The notes: generated by a model not told the origin, from the sequence alone. A DNA stretch of 64,000 bases from Rothia gullae (GCF_024294905.1 NZ_JANCOC010000010.1:30347-94346), one strand, 5' to 3'. Counted from the stretch's first letter, positions 44,344 through 53,711 are shown. Program-made: numbers and translations.

Positions 44344-44660
44344 GGGTCTCTCCCCCGGTAGATAGCGGTAGTGCTTCTACTGTGCCCGCCGCGCGCGTGC
44401 CCGAAGACGGTTAACGAAAAACTGTGGATAACCTCGGCTCCTAGAAGGAATTAGAGGTTATCCACAGCCATTTATTTAAAATTTTGGGGTATATTTTTCA
44501 AAAACGCCGCTCGGGTGCCGATTCAACGCGTCATATTTGCGCGAGTTCATCGCACAGTTTCATAACGCAGCTTCATCACGCGGTTTCAACACCTGATTCT
44601 GCGGCTCGGCAGCTCGGCAGCGCACGCTTACCCCCGGCAAGGCGGTAAATCAGGCGTGCG
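44344..44660. other. Intergenic region with 13-bp repeats and a stem-loop
   Basis: No gene. TTCAT recurs at 44546, 44559 and 44572 and TTCAA at 44585, exactly 13 bp apart (units GnTTCATnACGC). AGCGCACGC at 44619-44627 pairs with GCGTGCGCT at 44654-44662, a hairpin that takes in the stop codon of the DUF2469 gene and may act in 3'-end formation. Confidence 0.6.
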
Positions 44661-44987
44661 CTAGGCGTTAAAGTCCGGCATTTCCGGCACGGTGAACTCC
44701 TGGTTGGGCAGGCGCTCCTCCACGTTCACGTCACGCACCGAGTAGGCGTGCACCTTCTTCACAAAGCGGTTGGAGCGAAATACATCCCACACCCACACGT
44801 CGCTCATGCTCACCTCAAAGTAGAGGGTGCCGTCCTGCACGTGCGGGGTGACGTCCACCTGGTTCGCCAGGTAGAAGCGTCGGTCGGTTTCTACCGCGTA
44901 GCTAAAGAGCGACATGACGTCTTTGTATTCGCGATAGAGCGCCATTTGGGCGTCTGTCTCGTAGTTTTCGAGGTCTTCTGCGCTCAC
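44661..44987 (-). CDS. DUF2469 domain-containing protein
   Basis: A 108-residue protein of the actinobacterial DUF2469 family (Rv2901c-like): MSAEDLENYETDAQMALYRE, FSYAVETDRRFYLAN, VWVWDVFRSNRFVKKVH. Function unknown; it is nearly always found between rnhB and yraN, as here, and is expressed with them. GTG start at 44987, with AAAGGAAG upstream. No signal peptide or membrane segment. Confidence 0.92.
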   Translation of the reverse strand: MSAEDLENYETDAQMALYREYKDVMSLFSYAVETDRRFYLANQVDVTPHVQDGTLYFEVSMSDVWVWDVFRSNRFVKKVHAYSVRDVNVEERLPNQEFTVPEMPDFNA

Positions 44988-45085
44988 TACTCTTCCTTTT
45001 CTGGGCTTTATTAGTACTAATTCAGCGGTGACATGTTAGGCTTTCGCAGGCTTCCGAGGCGCGGTTTTCAGGAGCACCGCACACT

Positions 45086-45907
45086 CTAGCCGCGCTGTGC
45101 CACAGCAGCCTCAATCTGCTCGGCGGTCGCCGGAAGTGACCATGAGAGTCGATGCTGCGGGCTGGGGCCCTGCACGCTAATCGCCTCGCGGTGAGCGGTG
45201 GATCCGTAGCCCTTGTTCTTCGCCCAGCCGTACCCCGGATAGAGGGTATCCAGCTGAACCATCAGCTCGTCACGTTCCACTTTCGCAACCACCGATGCGG
45301 CGGCGATGGAGGCACACTTGTAATCGCCCTTAATGACCATGGTCACCGGTATCTGCGCGGGCTCACCTGCACCTTCCCACGCCTGGGCGAGCAGTACGTT
45401 GTAGTGTGCCTGTGCCGGGTCCGGTGCCAGCACGCTGAACAGGTCCTCCTGCGGAGGGGTGAACCAGTCGTGCTTACCGTCCAGCAGGGCGGTGTCGGCA
45501 CGGTATCCGCAGCGCGCCAGCTCAGCGAGCGCACGCTGGGCGGCAAGCCTCAGCGAGAGGGTCATGCCGAGCCGATCAATATCTGCCGGTTCCACGTGCC
45601 CAACCGCCACGGCGCACCACTGGCGGATTTCGGGAACCAAGGATTCGCGGCGTGCCGGTGAGAGCGCCTTGGAGTCGATTAGCCCACCCACCTCGAGGGT
45701 GGCGTCCGGGGTGAGGATTGCAACGCCCACGGTGACCGGACCCGCCATAGAACCGCGGCCTACCTCGTCGATTCCGGCAACCGTGCGGGCGCCGGAGGCG
45801 AAAAGCTGCTGCTCGTACTCAAGGTCGGCGGCGGGCGGGGTTGTCTTCGCGGGCTTAGCTTGAGTGGGTTTCGTTGCGCTCTTCTGGGCGCTCACCATCA
45901 TTACCAC
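45086..45907 (-). CDS. rnhB: Ribonuclease HII
   Basis: A 273-residue RNase HII that cuts RNA in RNA-DNA hybrids, including single ribonucleotides in DNA. The acidic active site is seen as GIDEVGRGSMAGPVT (Asp and Glu, residues about 45-60), ALLDGKHDW (Asp) and DYKCASIAAASVVAKVERD (Asp of the last catalytic residue, and the conserved AAASVVAK). The N-terminal 30 residues are Lys/Pro/Ala-rich. The GTG at 45907 opens the frame, but two ATGs and a GTG follow within 12 bases and no strong ribosome site distinguishes them. Gap to lepB is 6 bp. Confidence 0.95.
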   Translation of the reverse strand: MVMMVSAQKSATKPTQAKPAKTTPPAADLEYEQQLFASGARTVAGIDEVGRGSMAGPVTVGVAILTPDATLEVGGLIDSKALSPARRESLVPEIRQWCAVAVGHVEPADIDRLGMTLSLRLAAQRALAELARCGYRADTALLDGKHDWFTPPQEDLFSVLAPDPAQAHYNVLLAQAWEGAGEPAQIPVTMVIKGDYKCASIAAASVVAKVERDELMVQLDTLYPGYGWAKNKGYGSTAHREAISVQGPSPQHRLSWSLPATAEQIEAAVAQRG

Positions 45908-45913
45908 GCTCGC

Positions 45914-47116
45914 TTATTCGCTCGGGGTGGAGGTCGGTGCGGGAATCGAGGAGAACACCGAGCTCTGATCCTGCAGCAGACCAAAGTGGTTCAGCGGCCA
46001 CGCCACCACGAACACGTTACCCTGCACGTCGCCCTTGGAGATGAACGCGGTGCCGTCGCTAATGTGGTAGCGGGAGTCGGCGGAGTTGCTGCGGTGGTCA
46101 CCCATCACGAAGTACTTGCCGGCGGGCACGGTCACCTTGAAGGGAACCTCCGAAGGGTTGTTGCCGGGGTACAGGTACGGTTCGGTAATCTCTACGCCGT
46201 TGACCTTGACCTTGCCGTTGCCGTCGCTTTCGACTACGTCACCGGGAGTACCGATAACGCGCTTGACCAGGAAGTTCGAGGAGGTATCCGGCAGAATACC
46301 CGCGAAGGACAGGGCGTCCTTGAGCGGGCTGCTGGTCTTCTGGGTGGAGGGAATCCAGCCCTGAGAGTCCTTGAAGACGATGACGTCGCCGCGCTTAGGC
46401 TCGCTAAAGTAGGAGCCCGCCACGTTAATGAACACGCGGTCGTTGACCTGCAGGGTCTGCTCCATGGAACCGGAGGGAATGTAGAAGCCGCGCAGCAGGA
46501 AAGTCTTAACCAGAAATGCGATGACCAGCGCGTAGAGGATGACGGTGCCGCCCTCACGTGCCTGCACCCAAAGCCATTCACCGAGGCGGCCTTCTTCCTG
46601 CGCCTGGGAGTAGGTCAGCTCCGCCTGTTCGGCGCGCTTTGCCTTGCGGCGTTCCTTGGGGGTCATTTCGGAGAAGTCCTTGGTAGTTTCCATGTCTACG
46701 GCACTCTCCTCATCGGCGGATTCTTCACGCTCGGCATTCTTCGCTGCAGCGCTCTTTTCTGCGGCGCTCTTCTTCGCATCCTTCGCGGAAGAAGTCGCGG
46801 CGGCGCTGTTTGCGGTTGCATCTGCGGAGGCGGCGCTCGCCTCGGCGCTAGCTACCACCTCGCGGGTGCGCTCAGAAGTGCTCTTAGTATCGCTTTCGGT
46901 CGCCTCAGTAGCGCCCGCGGATGCCGCCCAGGGGGCCGCCTTCTCAGTGCCCGCATTCTCTGCGGCATTCTGCTCGGCAGCCGCCTTCTCAGCTACAGTC
47001 TTTTCGGCGGCGAGACGCGCGAAGTATTCTTCCATTTCGCGGCGCTCGCGGCGACTTTGAGGCTGGTATCCCTCAGAGAAGGGGCTGGTGTTCGCAGTGT
47101 TCTTGTCGTCTGCCAT
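45914..47116 (-). CDS. lepB: Signal peptidase I with a long N-terminal extension
   Basis: A 400-residue type I signal peptidase. The first 185 residues are a charged, Ala/Glu/Lys-rich, probably disordered or coiled cytoplasmic region, longer than in the family at large. A membrane helix follows (about 190-208), then the catalytic domain: Ser217 in IPSGSMEQTL, Lys285 in FLVKRVIGTPGD, and GDHRSNSADSRYH. The last 25 residues are Pro/Ser-rich. It removes signal peptides from Sec and Tat substrates outside the membrane. Between rplS and rnhB, the conserved actinobacterial order. Confidence 0.95.
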   Translation of the reverse strand: MADDKNTANTSPFSEGYQPQSRRERREMEEYFARLAAEKTVAEKAAAEQNAAENAGTEKAAPWAASAGATEATESDTKSTSERTREVVASAEASAASADATANSAAATSSAKDAKKSAAEKSAAAKNAEREESADEESAVDMETTKDFSEMTPKERRKAKRAEQAELTYSQAQEEGRLGEWLWVQAREGGTVILYALVIAFLVKTFLLRGFYIPSGSMEQTLQVNDRVFINVAGSYFSEPKRGDVIVFKDSQGWIPSTQKTSSPLKDALSFAGILPDTSSNFLVKRVIGTPGDVVESDGNGKVKVNGVEITEPYLYPGNNPSEVPFKVTVPAGKYFVMGDHRSNSADSRYHISDGTAFISKGDVQGNVFVVAWPLNHFGLLQDQSSVFSSIPAPTSTPSE

Positions 47117-47252
47117 GCTGGAGTGAGCCTTTCGTTTGAGAGATACCTAGCTCGAGTGAAACGGTACCTAGCTATTGTATCGAGAGTGCTTGCGCTCTTG
47201 GGCTTTTATTTTCTGAGAGCGACAAGGTTCTCAGAAAGCGGGGTCTCAGAAT

Positions 47253-47300
47253 ATGCAAAAACCGCTCCTCTCCCGCAAAATGCGGTTGGGGAGCGGTTTG
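47253..47300 (-). terminator. Intrinsic terminator of rplS
   Basis: AAACCGCTCC pairs with GGAGCGGTTT, with TCCCGCA/TGCGGTTGGG pairing inside; on the minus strand TTTTTGC follows. It lies 26 bp past the rplS stop, so the gene is probably transcribed separately from lepB, at least in part. Confidence 0.88.
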
Positions 47301-47325
47301 CAACAGAATTCTGTATCTATAAAGA

Positions 47326-47673
47326 TTAGAACTCGCGCTTCTCGCGGATACGAGCAGCCTTACCGTGGCGGTCGCGCATGTAGTACAGCTTTGCACGACG
47401 GACGTCACCGCGGGTCACCAGCTCGATCTTCTCAATGGAGGGAGAGTGAACCGGGAAGGTACGCTCCACACCAACGCCGAAGGAAACCTTGCGGACGGTG
47501 AAAGTCTCGCGAACGCCTGCACCCTGGCGGCCAACGACGAAGCCCTTGAAGACCTGGATACGGTGGTTCTTACCTTCAACGATCTTAACGTGAACGTTCA
47601 GGGTGTCACCGGGGCCGAATGCGGGGATGTCGTCACGGAGGGACTTCTTGTCGAGGAAGTCAAGAGTCTGCAT
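47326..47673 (-). CDS. rplS: 50S ribosomal protein L19
   Basis: A 115-residue L19 at the interface of the two ribosomal subunits. [57 protein letters not shown] and [19 protein letters not shown] are the standard blocks. ATG 47673 is taken as start since it opens the conserved domain; an upstream in-frame start adds 12 residues not seen in the family. Upstream GCCGCAGGGGGA can form a hairpin that might lie in its leader. Confidence 0.97.
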   Translation of the reverse strand: MQTLDFLDKKSLRDDIPAFGPGDTLNVHVKIVEGKNHRIQVFKGFVVGRQGAGVRETFTVRKVSFGVGVERTFPVHSPSIEKIELVTRGDVRRAKLYYMRDRHGKAARIREKREF

Positions 47674-47890
47674 AGTTGTAGATCTCCAGAGCCATCTGCC
47701 GCAGGTCAAATAGACTCAGATTGCTCTGCCCCACTGCGGGACAGAAAACTTCATGCTTCGGACAGGATTGGTGCCCGAAGGTTGACATCGTTGGTCGCTC
47801 TTCCCCCTGCGGCAGGGGCGTGCCCGATATCAACACAATGCTCCATTATCCCAATGCACCCGCGTTTATGCAAGCATCCGGGGAGCACTT

Positions 47891-48484
47891 TTAGAAGGGA
47901 GGTTCGTCACTCTGCACTCCCTCACTCTGGGATGCGCCGTTCTGCGCTCCATCGTTCTGTACAAGGGCACCCGGAGCGATCACGCCCGGCGCCTCCGCGT
48001 TCTGCTGGGGTACGTGCGCAGGGGAATACTGCTGCGTGTACTGAGGCGCCTCCTGCAACGGCGCGCCCGAGTGCGGCATACCCTGCTGAGATGCACCCTG
48101 CAGGGAACCCTCGTTGACCATGCGCTTCTCCACGGTGCGGGCAAAGGTGCTCGTACCGTAGTTCAGGTCGTGACCGATGCCGAAGGCATCCACCTCTACG
48201 GTAGTGCCCTGCGTGCCGTCTTCGCGGTTCCAGCGGCTAATGCGCTGGCGGCCACTCACGACCAGTGGCTGCCCCTTCTCAATGGAGGTGGCAATGTTCT
48301 GGGCAAGGCGGCGGTAAGCTTTCACGGTGTACCAGTTGGTGGCACCTTCTTTCCAGGTGCCGGTGGCATCCTGCCAACGCGGGGTGCTGGCGAGGCGAAA
48401 GTTCACGACGGGCACCCCGTTGGGCAGGGTGCTCAGTGCCGGGTCGGAGGCGGTGAATCCTCGGATCAGGATGGTGTCGCTCAT
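47891..48484 (-). CDS. ssb: Single-stranded DNA-binding protein
   Basis: A 197-residue SSB with an OB-fold domain (residues 1-110: TILIRGFTASDPAL, VVNFRLASTPRWQD, WYTVKAYRRLAQNIATSIEKGQPLVVSGRQRI), a Gln/Pro/Ala/Gly-rich flexible tail and the acidic tip DEPPF that docks partner proteins. It is a stand-alone gene, not in the rpsF-ssb-rpsR group, so this may be a second SSB paralogue used in recombination or competence; the primary SSB would lie elsewhere. That reading is inference. ATG 48484. Confidence 0.93.
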   Translation of the reverse strand: MSDTILIRGFTASDPALSTLPNGVPVVNFRLASTPRWQDATGTWKEGATNWYTVKAYRRLAQNIATSIEKGQPLVVSGRQRISRWNREDGTQGTTVEVDAFGIGHDLNYGTSTFARTVEKRMVNEGSLQGASQQGMPHSGAPLQEAPQYTQQYSPAHVPQQNAEAPGVIAPGALVQNDGAQNGASQSEGVQSDEPPF

Positions 48485-48828
48485 GGTTTCTCCTTAGAAA
48501 CTAGTGGATGGGTTCCTTCACCTTGCCAGGGCTGACCCGCTCCTGCACCCGGTGGTTACCGCTTCTGTGGATAACTTCGCGTTTTGCGGTTTTGGGCACC
48601 GCCTGTGGATAGAGTTTTTAAACTTTTTAGCCCGTTTTTTCAAAAATCGCCCGCGGGCAACACGCTTCCTGCAGAAATATGACGGCTACGCCCCATTCGA
48701 CATCATGATAGGTATCTCAGCCTCGGGGCGGCTATTTTTACCCTCAAGTTACCTAGTTCTATCCCGCGCGCTCTATCCTTGATGATGCGGTGCACTCAGC
48801 CGCTTCCCGATCTACCCCTGGAGTTTCC
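48485..48828. other. Divergent region between ssb and the nuclease gene
   Basis: No gene seen in 344 bp. It should hold both promoters; AT-rich stretches lie at 48600-48660 and 48690-48720. No conserved RNA element was recognised. Confidence 0.4.
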
Positions 48829-49728
48829 GTGAGCAAAAAGCCCATCAACAGCAACGACCTGCCCACGCTGCAGGATCTTCAGCGGATTCAACGCAACCTG
48901 CCCAAGCTGCCCGATTCGATGGACCCGCAGAAGAAGCGCCTCATATACGGTCTGCTCGCTGTGTTTGCCGTGATCGTACTGATTATTGGTCTGGTCTACG
49001 TGAGTAAGAACGGTGTGGACGGGCTACTCGGTTCGGATAAGACGACCTCCGCCACCGATAATGAAGAGACCAACGTTCAGACCGAAACCCTCGCCGAGGT
49101 CAAAAACCCGTACAATGCGGTTGATCCCGCGACTGCGCTCGCACCGGATCTGGCGACCGCGAAGAGCGAGCTGGCGTCCCTGCAGGTGAAGGAACGCGCG
49201 TCGAAGGCTGGCTACTCTCGTGATCAGTTCGGTCCCGCCTGGGATGACGTTGACGGCAACAAGTGCAACACTCGCGACGACATTCTGCGCCGCGACCTGA
49301 CCAATGTTCGTTTCAAGGTCAGGACCCACGCATGCACCTTGATTAGTGGCACTCTGGATGACCCGTACACCGGCAAAACCATAGAGTTCAAGCGCGGCAA
49401 GAAGACCTCCTCGGCTGTGCAGATCGACCACGTAATTGCTCTTTCGAACGCATGGCAGACCGGCGCGCAGGATTTGACCGCAGAGCAGCGCCGCCAGCTG
49501 GCGAACGACCCGGAGAACCTGCTCGCTGCAGACGGCCCGGCGAACCAGCAGAAGTCCGATGCAGACGCCGCCGACTGGCTGCCGAGCAACACCGCTTACC
49601 GCTGCACCTACGTGGCACGCCAGGTACACGTGAAGGCGAAGTACAAGCTATGGGTGACCGCGGACGAGAAGAAAGTTATGGAACGCGTCCTCAACTCTTG
49701 CAAGGACACCAACCCAACCAAGAAATAG
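48829..49728 (+). CDS. Membrane-anchored HNH (DUF1524-like) nuclease
   Basis: A 299-residue protein. A short cytoplasmic N-terminus and one membrane helix (about residues 38-57) anchor it; the outside part ends in a DUF1524/HNH-type domain (about 160-290) with IDHVIALSNAW (the central His of the HNH site), ENLLAADGPANQQKSD and WLPSNTAYRCTYVARQVHVKAKY. Homologues are called HNH endonuclease family proteins and are exported or surface-attached in actinobacteria; taking nucleotides from extracellular DNA is one guess. GTG 48829 is chosen since CTGGAG lies 7 bases upstream; it keeps the start near the membrane helix. Confidence 0.85.
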   Translation: MSKKPINSNDLPTLQDLQRIQRNLPKLPDSMDPQKKRLIYGLLAVFAVIVLIIGLVYVSKNGVDGLLGSDKTTSATDNEETNVQTETLAEVKNPYNAVDPATALAPDLATAKSELASLQVKERASKAGYSRDQFGPAWDDVDGNKCNTRDDILRRDLTNVRFKVRTHACTLISGTLDDPYTGKTIEFKRGKKTSSAVQIDHVIALSNAWQTGAQDLTAEQRRQLANDPENLLAADGPANQQKSDADAADWLPSNTAYRCTYVARQVHVKAKYKLWVTADEKKVMERVLNSCKDTNPTKK

Positions 49729-49779
49729 CCCCGGCCAAGAATTGATTCCCGCAAAGAAGTAATCCCAGCCTAGAAATAG
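49720..49779. repeat. 17-bp stop-codon repeats after the nuclease gene
   Basis: AAGAAATAG (49720, the gene's own end), AAGAATTGA (49737), AAGAAGTAA (49754) and TAGAAATAG (49771) lie exactly 17 bp apart. All four units end in a different or repeated stop codon. The clearest case of the array type. Confidence 0.85.
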
Positions 49780-49822
49780 CCGCCCGGCACCTCGCGGCCC
49801 ACCAACGTAAAAAGCATAAAGA

Positions 49823-49866
49823 AAACCGCCCCGCACCCTGAGTTTAGGGTGCGGGGCGGTTTTTAC
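49823..49866. terminator. Bidirectional intrinsic terminator
   Basis: AAACCGCCCCGCACCC pairs perfectly with GGGTGCGGGGCGGTTT, with T-runs on both sides. It ends the nuclease message on the plus strand; on the minus strand it is 4-50 bp past the tRNA-Arg gene and would terminate it too. Confidence 0.93.
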
Positions 49867-49869
49867 ATG

Positions 49870-49945
49870 TGGCGCCCCAGGAGGGAATCGAACCCCCGAC
49901 CAAGAGATTAGAAGGCTCCTGCTCTATCCTCTGAGCTACTGAGGC
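49870..49945 (-). tRNA. tRNA-Arg (anticodon TCT)
   Basis: On the minus strand GCCTCAG opens the acceptor stem and pairs with CTGGGGC (one G-U); D-arm GCTCAGAGGATAGAGC; anticodon loop CTTCTAA gives TCT; the T-arm GGGGGTTCGATTCCCTC follows. The discriminator G and the CCA end are encoded. One mismatch at the base of the anticodon stem. Reads AGA, a codon rare in this GC-rich genome. Confidence 0.93.
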
Positions 49946-50036
49946 CTTCCTCTAGGGTACATGAGAATTTATGCTTCCCATGCACCACACCTCTCACGCA
50001 GGGGCCGGTCCGCTGGCGGTGCATCCGGCTGGCGCG

Positions 50037-51710
50037 CTAGGAGCCTACCTTGGGGGCTTCCCGTTCTGCCGTCTTCACCTCGCGGCGGCGTGCACGGCGG
50101 CTAGATGCGCCGGGGAACAGCTGCCACCACAGGCGGATGGTGGTGCGGCGAATCTGCGTGGGGTGCAGGCTCACGTACACCAGGCGGCGGGTTGCCGGGT
50201 CGAGGGCGACCAGGTAGATGATATACCCCAGGCAGATGACGGTTGCGATGAGTCGACCCATGTCCTGGTTGAAATCGCGCAGGTAGGGCGAGACGTTTAA
50301 CTGGTCGCTCACACCGTACGCCATGAAGAACAGCGTGGTGATGAAGTACCACATGAGCTGAAAATGCGAACGCAGGCCGGTTGCGGCGAGCATCGGGATT
50401 GCCCAGAGCAGGTACCAGGGCTGAATCATGGGGCTGCACAGGAGCATGAACAAAATCGCGAGGCCGGCGTGACGAACAATGTTGCGGTCGCGTCCGACGA
50501 ATGCCATTGCCATGGCGCCGAGCATGCCGATGCCCTTGCCAACGGTTTCGATGAGCTTGCGGATGACCTCGAAGGCGTCGCCCTGAACGAACAGGGATGC
50601 TGTACCGATGATCAGGCCGAAGGGGGTGTACCAGATGTACTGGCCGCCGGTGGTGGACAGTGCCTTGATCCAGCCGAATTCCAGTCCGGTCACCCAGCCC
50701 ATGAGCGCCATTTCGGCAAGCAGTAGCACACCGGAAAGCGCCCAGAAGATGAACTTGCGCGGCCAGGAGGCTTCCTTACCCGCCCAGAGCAGACCCACGA
50801 ATGGCAGCACCACGAGGGCGAGCGGCTTGACAGCAACGCCGAGGGCTACGAAGGTCACGCCGAGCGGGCCGCCCCACCAGGTGTCGCGGTAGCGCTTGGC
50901 GTAGTAGAGGCCGCCGAGCATGAACATGGTCATGAGCGAGTCGTTGTGGCCGCTGGCGATGAACGATGCGATGAACAGCGGGTTCGGGCCGATCTGCCAG
51001 AGGGTGCGGACCTGGTTGAAGCCGTGTGCCTTGGCGAGTTTTGCCACGTAGAAGAGGATGCCGATGACCGCGAGCACCGAGAGCAGGCGGAAGTAGAAGA
51101 GGGAGAGGTCAATGTTCTCCCCCGCTAGGCGCACAATCCACTCTTCGAGCTTGAGGGAGACCGGGCCGTACGGGGGCGGAGATTCCGCCCACATGGGGTC
51201 CGCACCGTTCTGCATGAAGTTCGAGATTTCGGAGACACCGTGCTTGTACGGGTTGAGGCCGTGCGCCATAACCATGCCCTGCCCGTAGTAGGAGAACATG
51301 TCGCGGCTGTAGATGGTGAAGGCGAAGACCTGCGGCAGGGACCAGCTGGTGATGACGGCAATCATCCAACGCATGGTGTTGGGTTCGTTCCAGTCGCCCA
51401 TTTTCTGGTAGATGCGTAGCCATTCGCGGCACATGATCATGGCGCCGAGGGCGAGCATGATAATGCCGGTGATGACCCATGCGGCTTCGAATCGGATGGC
51501 TCGGATAATGTCGTAGCGCCAGAAGCTGGAGCTGTCGGCGAGCCAGCCGACGGCGTAGGAGCCGAGGGTGACCATGATGGAGCCGATGGTGCCGATAATC
51601 AGCGTGCGCAGACGGTGATTATTGACGTAGTCCAAGAGTTTGGGTGAGAGGGGTGCGTCGTGTGCGCCGGGGGTGGTGAGCCGGTGTGCTAGCTCTTTTG
51701 GTGCGCGCAT
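50037..51710 (-). CDS. Alpha-(1->6)-mannosyltransferase, MptA/MptB-like
   Basis: A 557-residue protein with about 13 membrane helices, of the GT-C polyprenol-phosphate-mannose-dependent alpha-1,6-mannosyltransferase family. Family features are FTIYSRDMFSYYGQG (the acidic GT-C motif in the first outer loop), GLNPYKHG, PPPYGPVSLKLEEWI and GHNDSLMTMF. MptB and MptA build the mannan backbone of lipomannan and related lipoglycans in Corynebacteriales; a Micrococcaceae homologue probably builds a cell-envelope mannan. ATG 51710 has a AAAGGGAG ribosome site; the longer frame is not supported. It is alone, downstream of tRNA-Arg and divergent from orn. Confidence 0.85.
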   Translation of the reverse strand: MRAPKELAHRLTTPGAHDAPLSPKLLDYVNNHRLRTLIIGTIGSIMVTLGSYAVGWLADSSSFWRYDIIRAIRFEAAWVITGIIMLALGAMIMCREWLRIYQKMGDWNEPNTMRWMIAVITSWSLPQVFAFTIYSRDMFSYYGQGMVMAHGLNPYKHGVSEISNFMQNGADPMWAESPPPYGPVSLKLEEWIVRLAGENIDLSLFYFRLLSVLAVIGILFYVAKLAKAHGFNQVRTLWQIGPNPLFIASFIASGHNDSLMTMFMLGGLYYAKRYRDTWWGGPLGVTFVALGVAVKPLALVVLPFVGLLWAGKEASWPRKFIFWALSGVLLLAEMALMGWVTGLEFGWIKALSTTGGQYIWYTPFGLIIGTASLFVQGDAFEVIRKLIETVGKGIGMLGAMAMAFVGRDRNIVRHAGLAILFMLLCSPMIQPWYLLWAIPMLAATGLRSHFQLMWYFITTLFFMAYGVSDQLNVSPYLRDFNQDMGRLIATVICLGYIIYLVALDPATRRLVYVSLHPTQIRRTTIRLWWQLFPGASSRRARRREVKTAEREAPKVGS

Positions 51711-51949
51711 AACTCCCTTTCTATCTGCGTCGTTGTTCTGGTTTTTATCATACCGGAGCCCTTGGATGCACTTGCGAGAATCACTGTTGCGAAGGCACTT
51801 GTGGACGTTCCTCACGGGCACGCAGAGTGGCGCTATTCTCCCCCGCTGCCGCCGTTTGCGCATCCTCTCGTGCCCTTCTAGCGCCCTCTTGTGCCTTTTT
51901 GTGACGTGCTGTCCGCCGGGCCGACGGCGTTTGGGGGTAGAGTGGGAGG

Positions 51950-52636
51950 GTGAGTATTTCTAGTGAACGTATTGTATGGATTGACTGCGAGATGACCGGC
52001 CTGGACGTGGAGAACGACGCTCTCGTCGAGGTGGGCGTTCTGGTCACGGATGCCGATTTGAACATTCTGGGTTCTGGCGTTGAGTTCGTCATCAAGCCCG
52101 GTGATGAGTCTCCTGCCGGTGCGCTGGAGAACATGAATGACTTTGTGCGTTCGATGCATGAGGCGTCGGGTCTGCTACCCGATATTGAGCACGGTGTGTC
52201 GATGGAATACGCGCAGGAGCAGGTGCTTCGATACATCAAGAAGTATGTTCCGGTGGCGGGCAAGGCGCAGCTGGGCGGCAACTCGGTGGGCATGGATAAG
52301 CGTTTCTTGGAGCGCTACATGCCCGAGGTCATGGCGCACCTTCACTACCGGGTGATTGATGTGTCGACCATTAAGGAGCTGGCGTCGCGCTGGTACCCGG
52401 CGGCTCGTCATAGCGCCCCGGCGAAGACCGGTAACCACCGTGCACTGGGTGATATCAAGGACTCGATTGATGAGTTGAAGTATTACCGTCGCGCTATTTT
52501 TGTGCCGCAGGGCCCGGATGCGATTGTTTCGGCGCAGATTGCGCGTAAGGTGGAGGCTGAGCGTACCGCACGCGAGGCAGCTGAGAGCGAGGCTGAGGCC
52601 TCCGTGTCTGAGGCGGCAGAGGCATCCGAGGCTTAA
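51950..52636 (+). CDS. orn: Oligoribonuclease
   Basis: A 228-residue DEDDh 3'-5' exonuclease that clears 2-5-nt RNA fragments and pGpG. IDCEMTGLD (Asp12, Glu14), LGGNSVGMDKRFL (Asp) and NHRALGDIKDSI (His and last Asp) make up the active site. The last 45 residues are an Ala/Glu-rich tail, longer than in E. coli Orn (181 residues), common in actinobacteria. GTG 51950 is the start with GGGAGGGTGAG partly overlapping. tRNA-His follows about 105 bp on. Confidence 0.97.
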   Translation: MSISSERIVWIDCEMTGLDVENDALVEVGVLVTDADLNILGSGVEFVIKPGDESPAGALENMNDFVRSMHEASGLLPDIEHGVSMEYAQEQVLRYIKKYVPVAGKAQLGGNSVGMDKRFLERYMPEVMAHLHYRVIDVSTIKELASRWYPAARHSAPAKTGNHRALGDIKDSIDELKYYRRAIFVPQGPDAIVSAQIARKVEAERTAREAAESEAEASVSEAAEASEA

Positions 52637-52741
52637 GCACAGCATGTAACGAGCATCACGGCTTTTCAACTTGGCAGGTTTCTAAATCTCCTGTACAGTG
52701 GTATCCGTTGCATATCGCAAGGGAAACCAAGCGAAGCACAT

Positions 52742-52815
52742 GGTGGTCGTAGCTCAGTTGGCAGAGCGCCTGGTTGTGGTCCAGGAGGTCGCGGGTTCAA
52801 CCCCCGTCGATCACC
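52742..52815 (+). tRNA. tRNA-His (anticodon GTG)
   Basis: The acceptor stem GTGGTCG pairs with CGATCAC, and an extra G at position -1 (52742) faces C73, the identity mark of tRNA-His. D-arm GCTCAGTTGGCAGAGC, anticodon loop TTGTGGT (GTG), T-arm GCGGGTTCAACCCCCGT. CCA is not encoded. Confidence 0.96.
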
Positions 52816-52821
52816 CCGATG

Positions 52822-52862
52822 GAAAGGGTCGTTATGGTTATCCGTAACGGCCCTTTCGCTTT
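52822..52862 (+). terminator. Intrinsic terminator after tRNA-His
   Basis: GAAAGGGTCGTTATGG pairs with CCGTAACGGCCCTTTC (one mismatch) and is followed by GCTTTA. It sits right behind the tRNA. Confidence 0.75.
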
Positions 52863-53045
52863 ACCCCCTCCTGTTCGGTTGACCCGCATACGGTGTACCG
52901 GAACAGAGCTTTTACACCCGCACTTTAAACCAGCGAGCGGGAACAGGGCGCACCGCATCTTCACGAGGTACATCTTCACGAGGCAGACACACCCGGCAAG
53001 TTCCCATTCAACAGTTCCCGTTCAACACAAGCAAAGGATAATTCC

Positions 53046-53618
53046 GTGGCTATTCGCCCCATCGTTATTCACGGCAACCCCGTTCTGCACCGCCCCGCGG
53101 CACCCGTCACCGAGTTTAATGATGAGCTCAAGGAACTCGTGGCTGACATGTACGAGACCATGGACGCATCCAACGGCGTGGGCCTGGCGGCACCGCAGAT
53201 TGGTGTGGGCCTGCGCATCTTCACCTACAAGATGGAGAATGAGGACGGCGTTCCCCCGCGCGGCTGCATCATCAACCCGGTACTGACCCTGGGCAAGATT
53301 TCTACCGCTGACCCGGACCCCTACGAGGAAGAAGAGGGCTGTCTGTCCTTCCCCGGTTACGGCTTCCCCCTCAAGCGCGCCGAGTGGGTGACTGTGAACG
53401 GTCTTGACGAGCACGGCAACCCCGTCCAGTTTGAGGCGACCGGCTGGTTCGCACGTTGCATGCAGCACGAAACTGACCACCTGGACGGCAAGCTGTACGT
53501 GAACCGCCTGAACAAGAAGTGGACCGGCAAGATGAAGAAGGTCGTGAAGAAGGAAGGCTGGACCGTTGACGGTAACTCGTGGATGCCCGGCGTGGATCCG
53601 GATCCGTTCGGCCACTAA
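53046..53618 (+). CDS. def: Peptide deformylase
   Basis: A 190-residue metalloenzyme that removes the N-formyl group from new proteins. Active-site motifs: GVGLAAPQIG (44-53), EGCLSFPG with metal ligand Cys99, and QHETDHLDG with His141, Glu142 and His145. GTG 53046 is preceded by AAAGGA. The C-terminal 35 residues (KKVVKKEGWTVDGNSWMPG) are common in actinobacterial PDFs. A strong terminator follows. Confidence 0.97.
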   Translation: MAIRPIVIHGNPVLHRPAAPVTEFNDELKELVADMYETMDASNGVGLAAPQIGVGLRIFTYKMENEDGVPPRGCIINPVLTLGKISTADPDPYEEEEGCLSFPGYGFPLKRAEWVTVNGLDEHGNPVQFEATGWFARCMQHETDHLDGKLYVNRLNKKWTGKMKKVVKKEGWTVDGNSWMPGVDPDPFGH

Positions 53619-53660
53619 TCACGAGCTCTTCTAATGGTCAGAAACCTCCCGAGAATTTAA

Positions 53661-53711
53661 AACGAAGACCGCGAATGCACTCTAAAAGCGCATTCGCGGT
53701 CTTCGTTTTCC
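53661..53711. terminator. Bidirectional terminator between def and rnpB
   Basis: A perfect 18-bp stem (AACGAAGACCGCGAATGC and its complement at 53690-53707) with TTTTC on the plus side and A/T-rich sequence on the other, so it may close both def and rnpB, which converge. Confidence 0.9.
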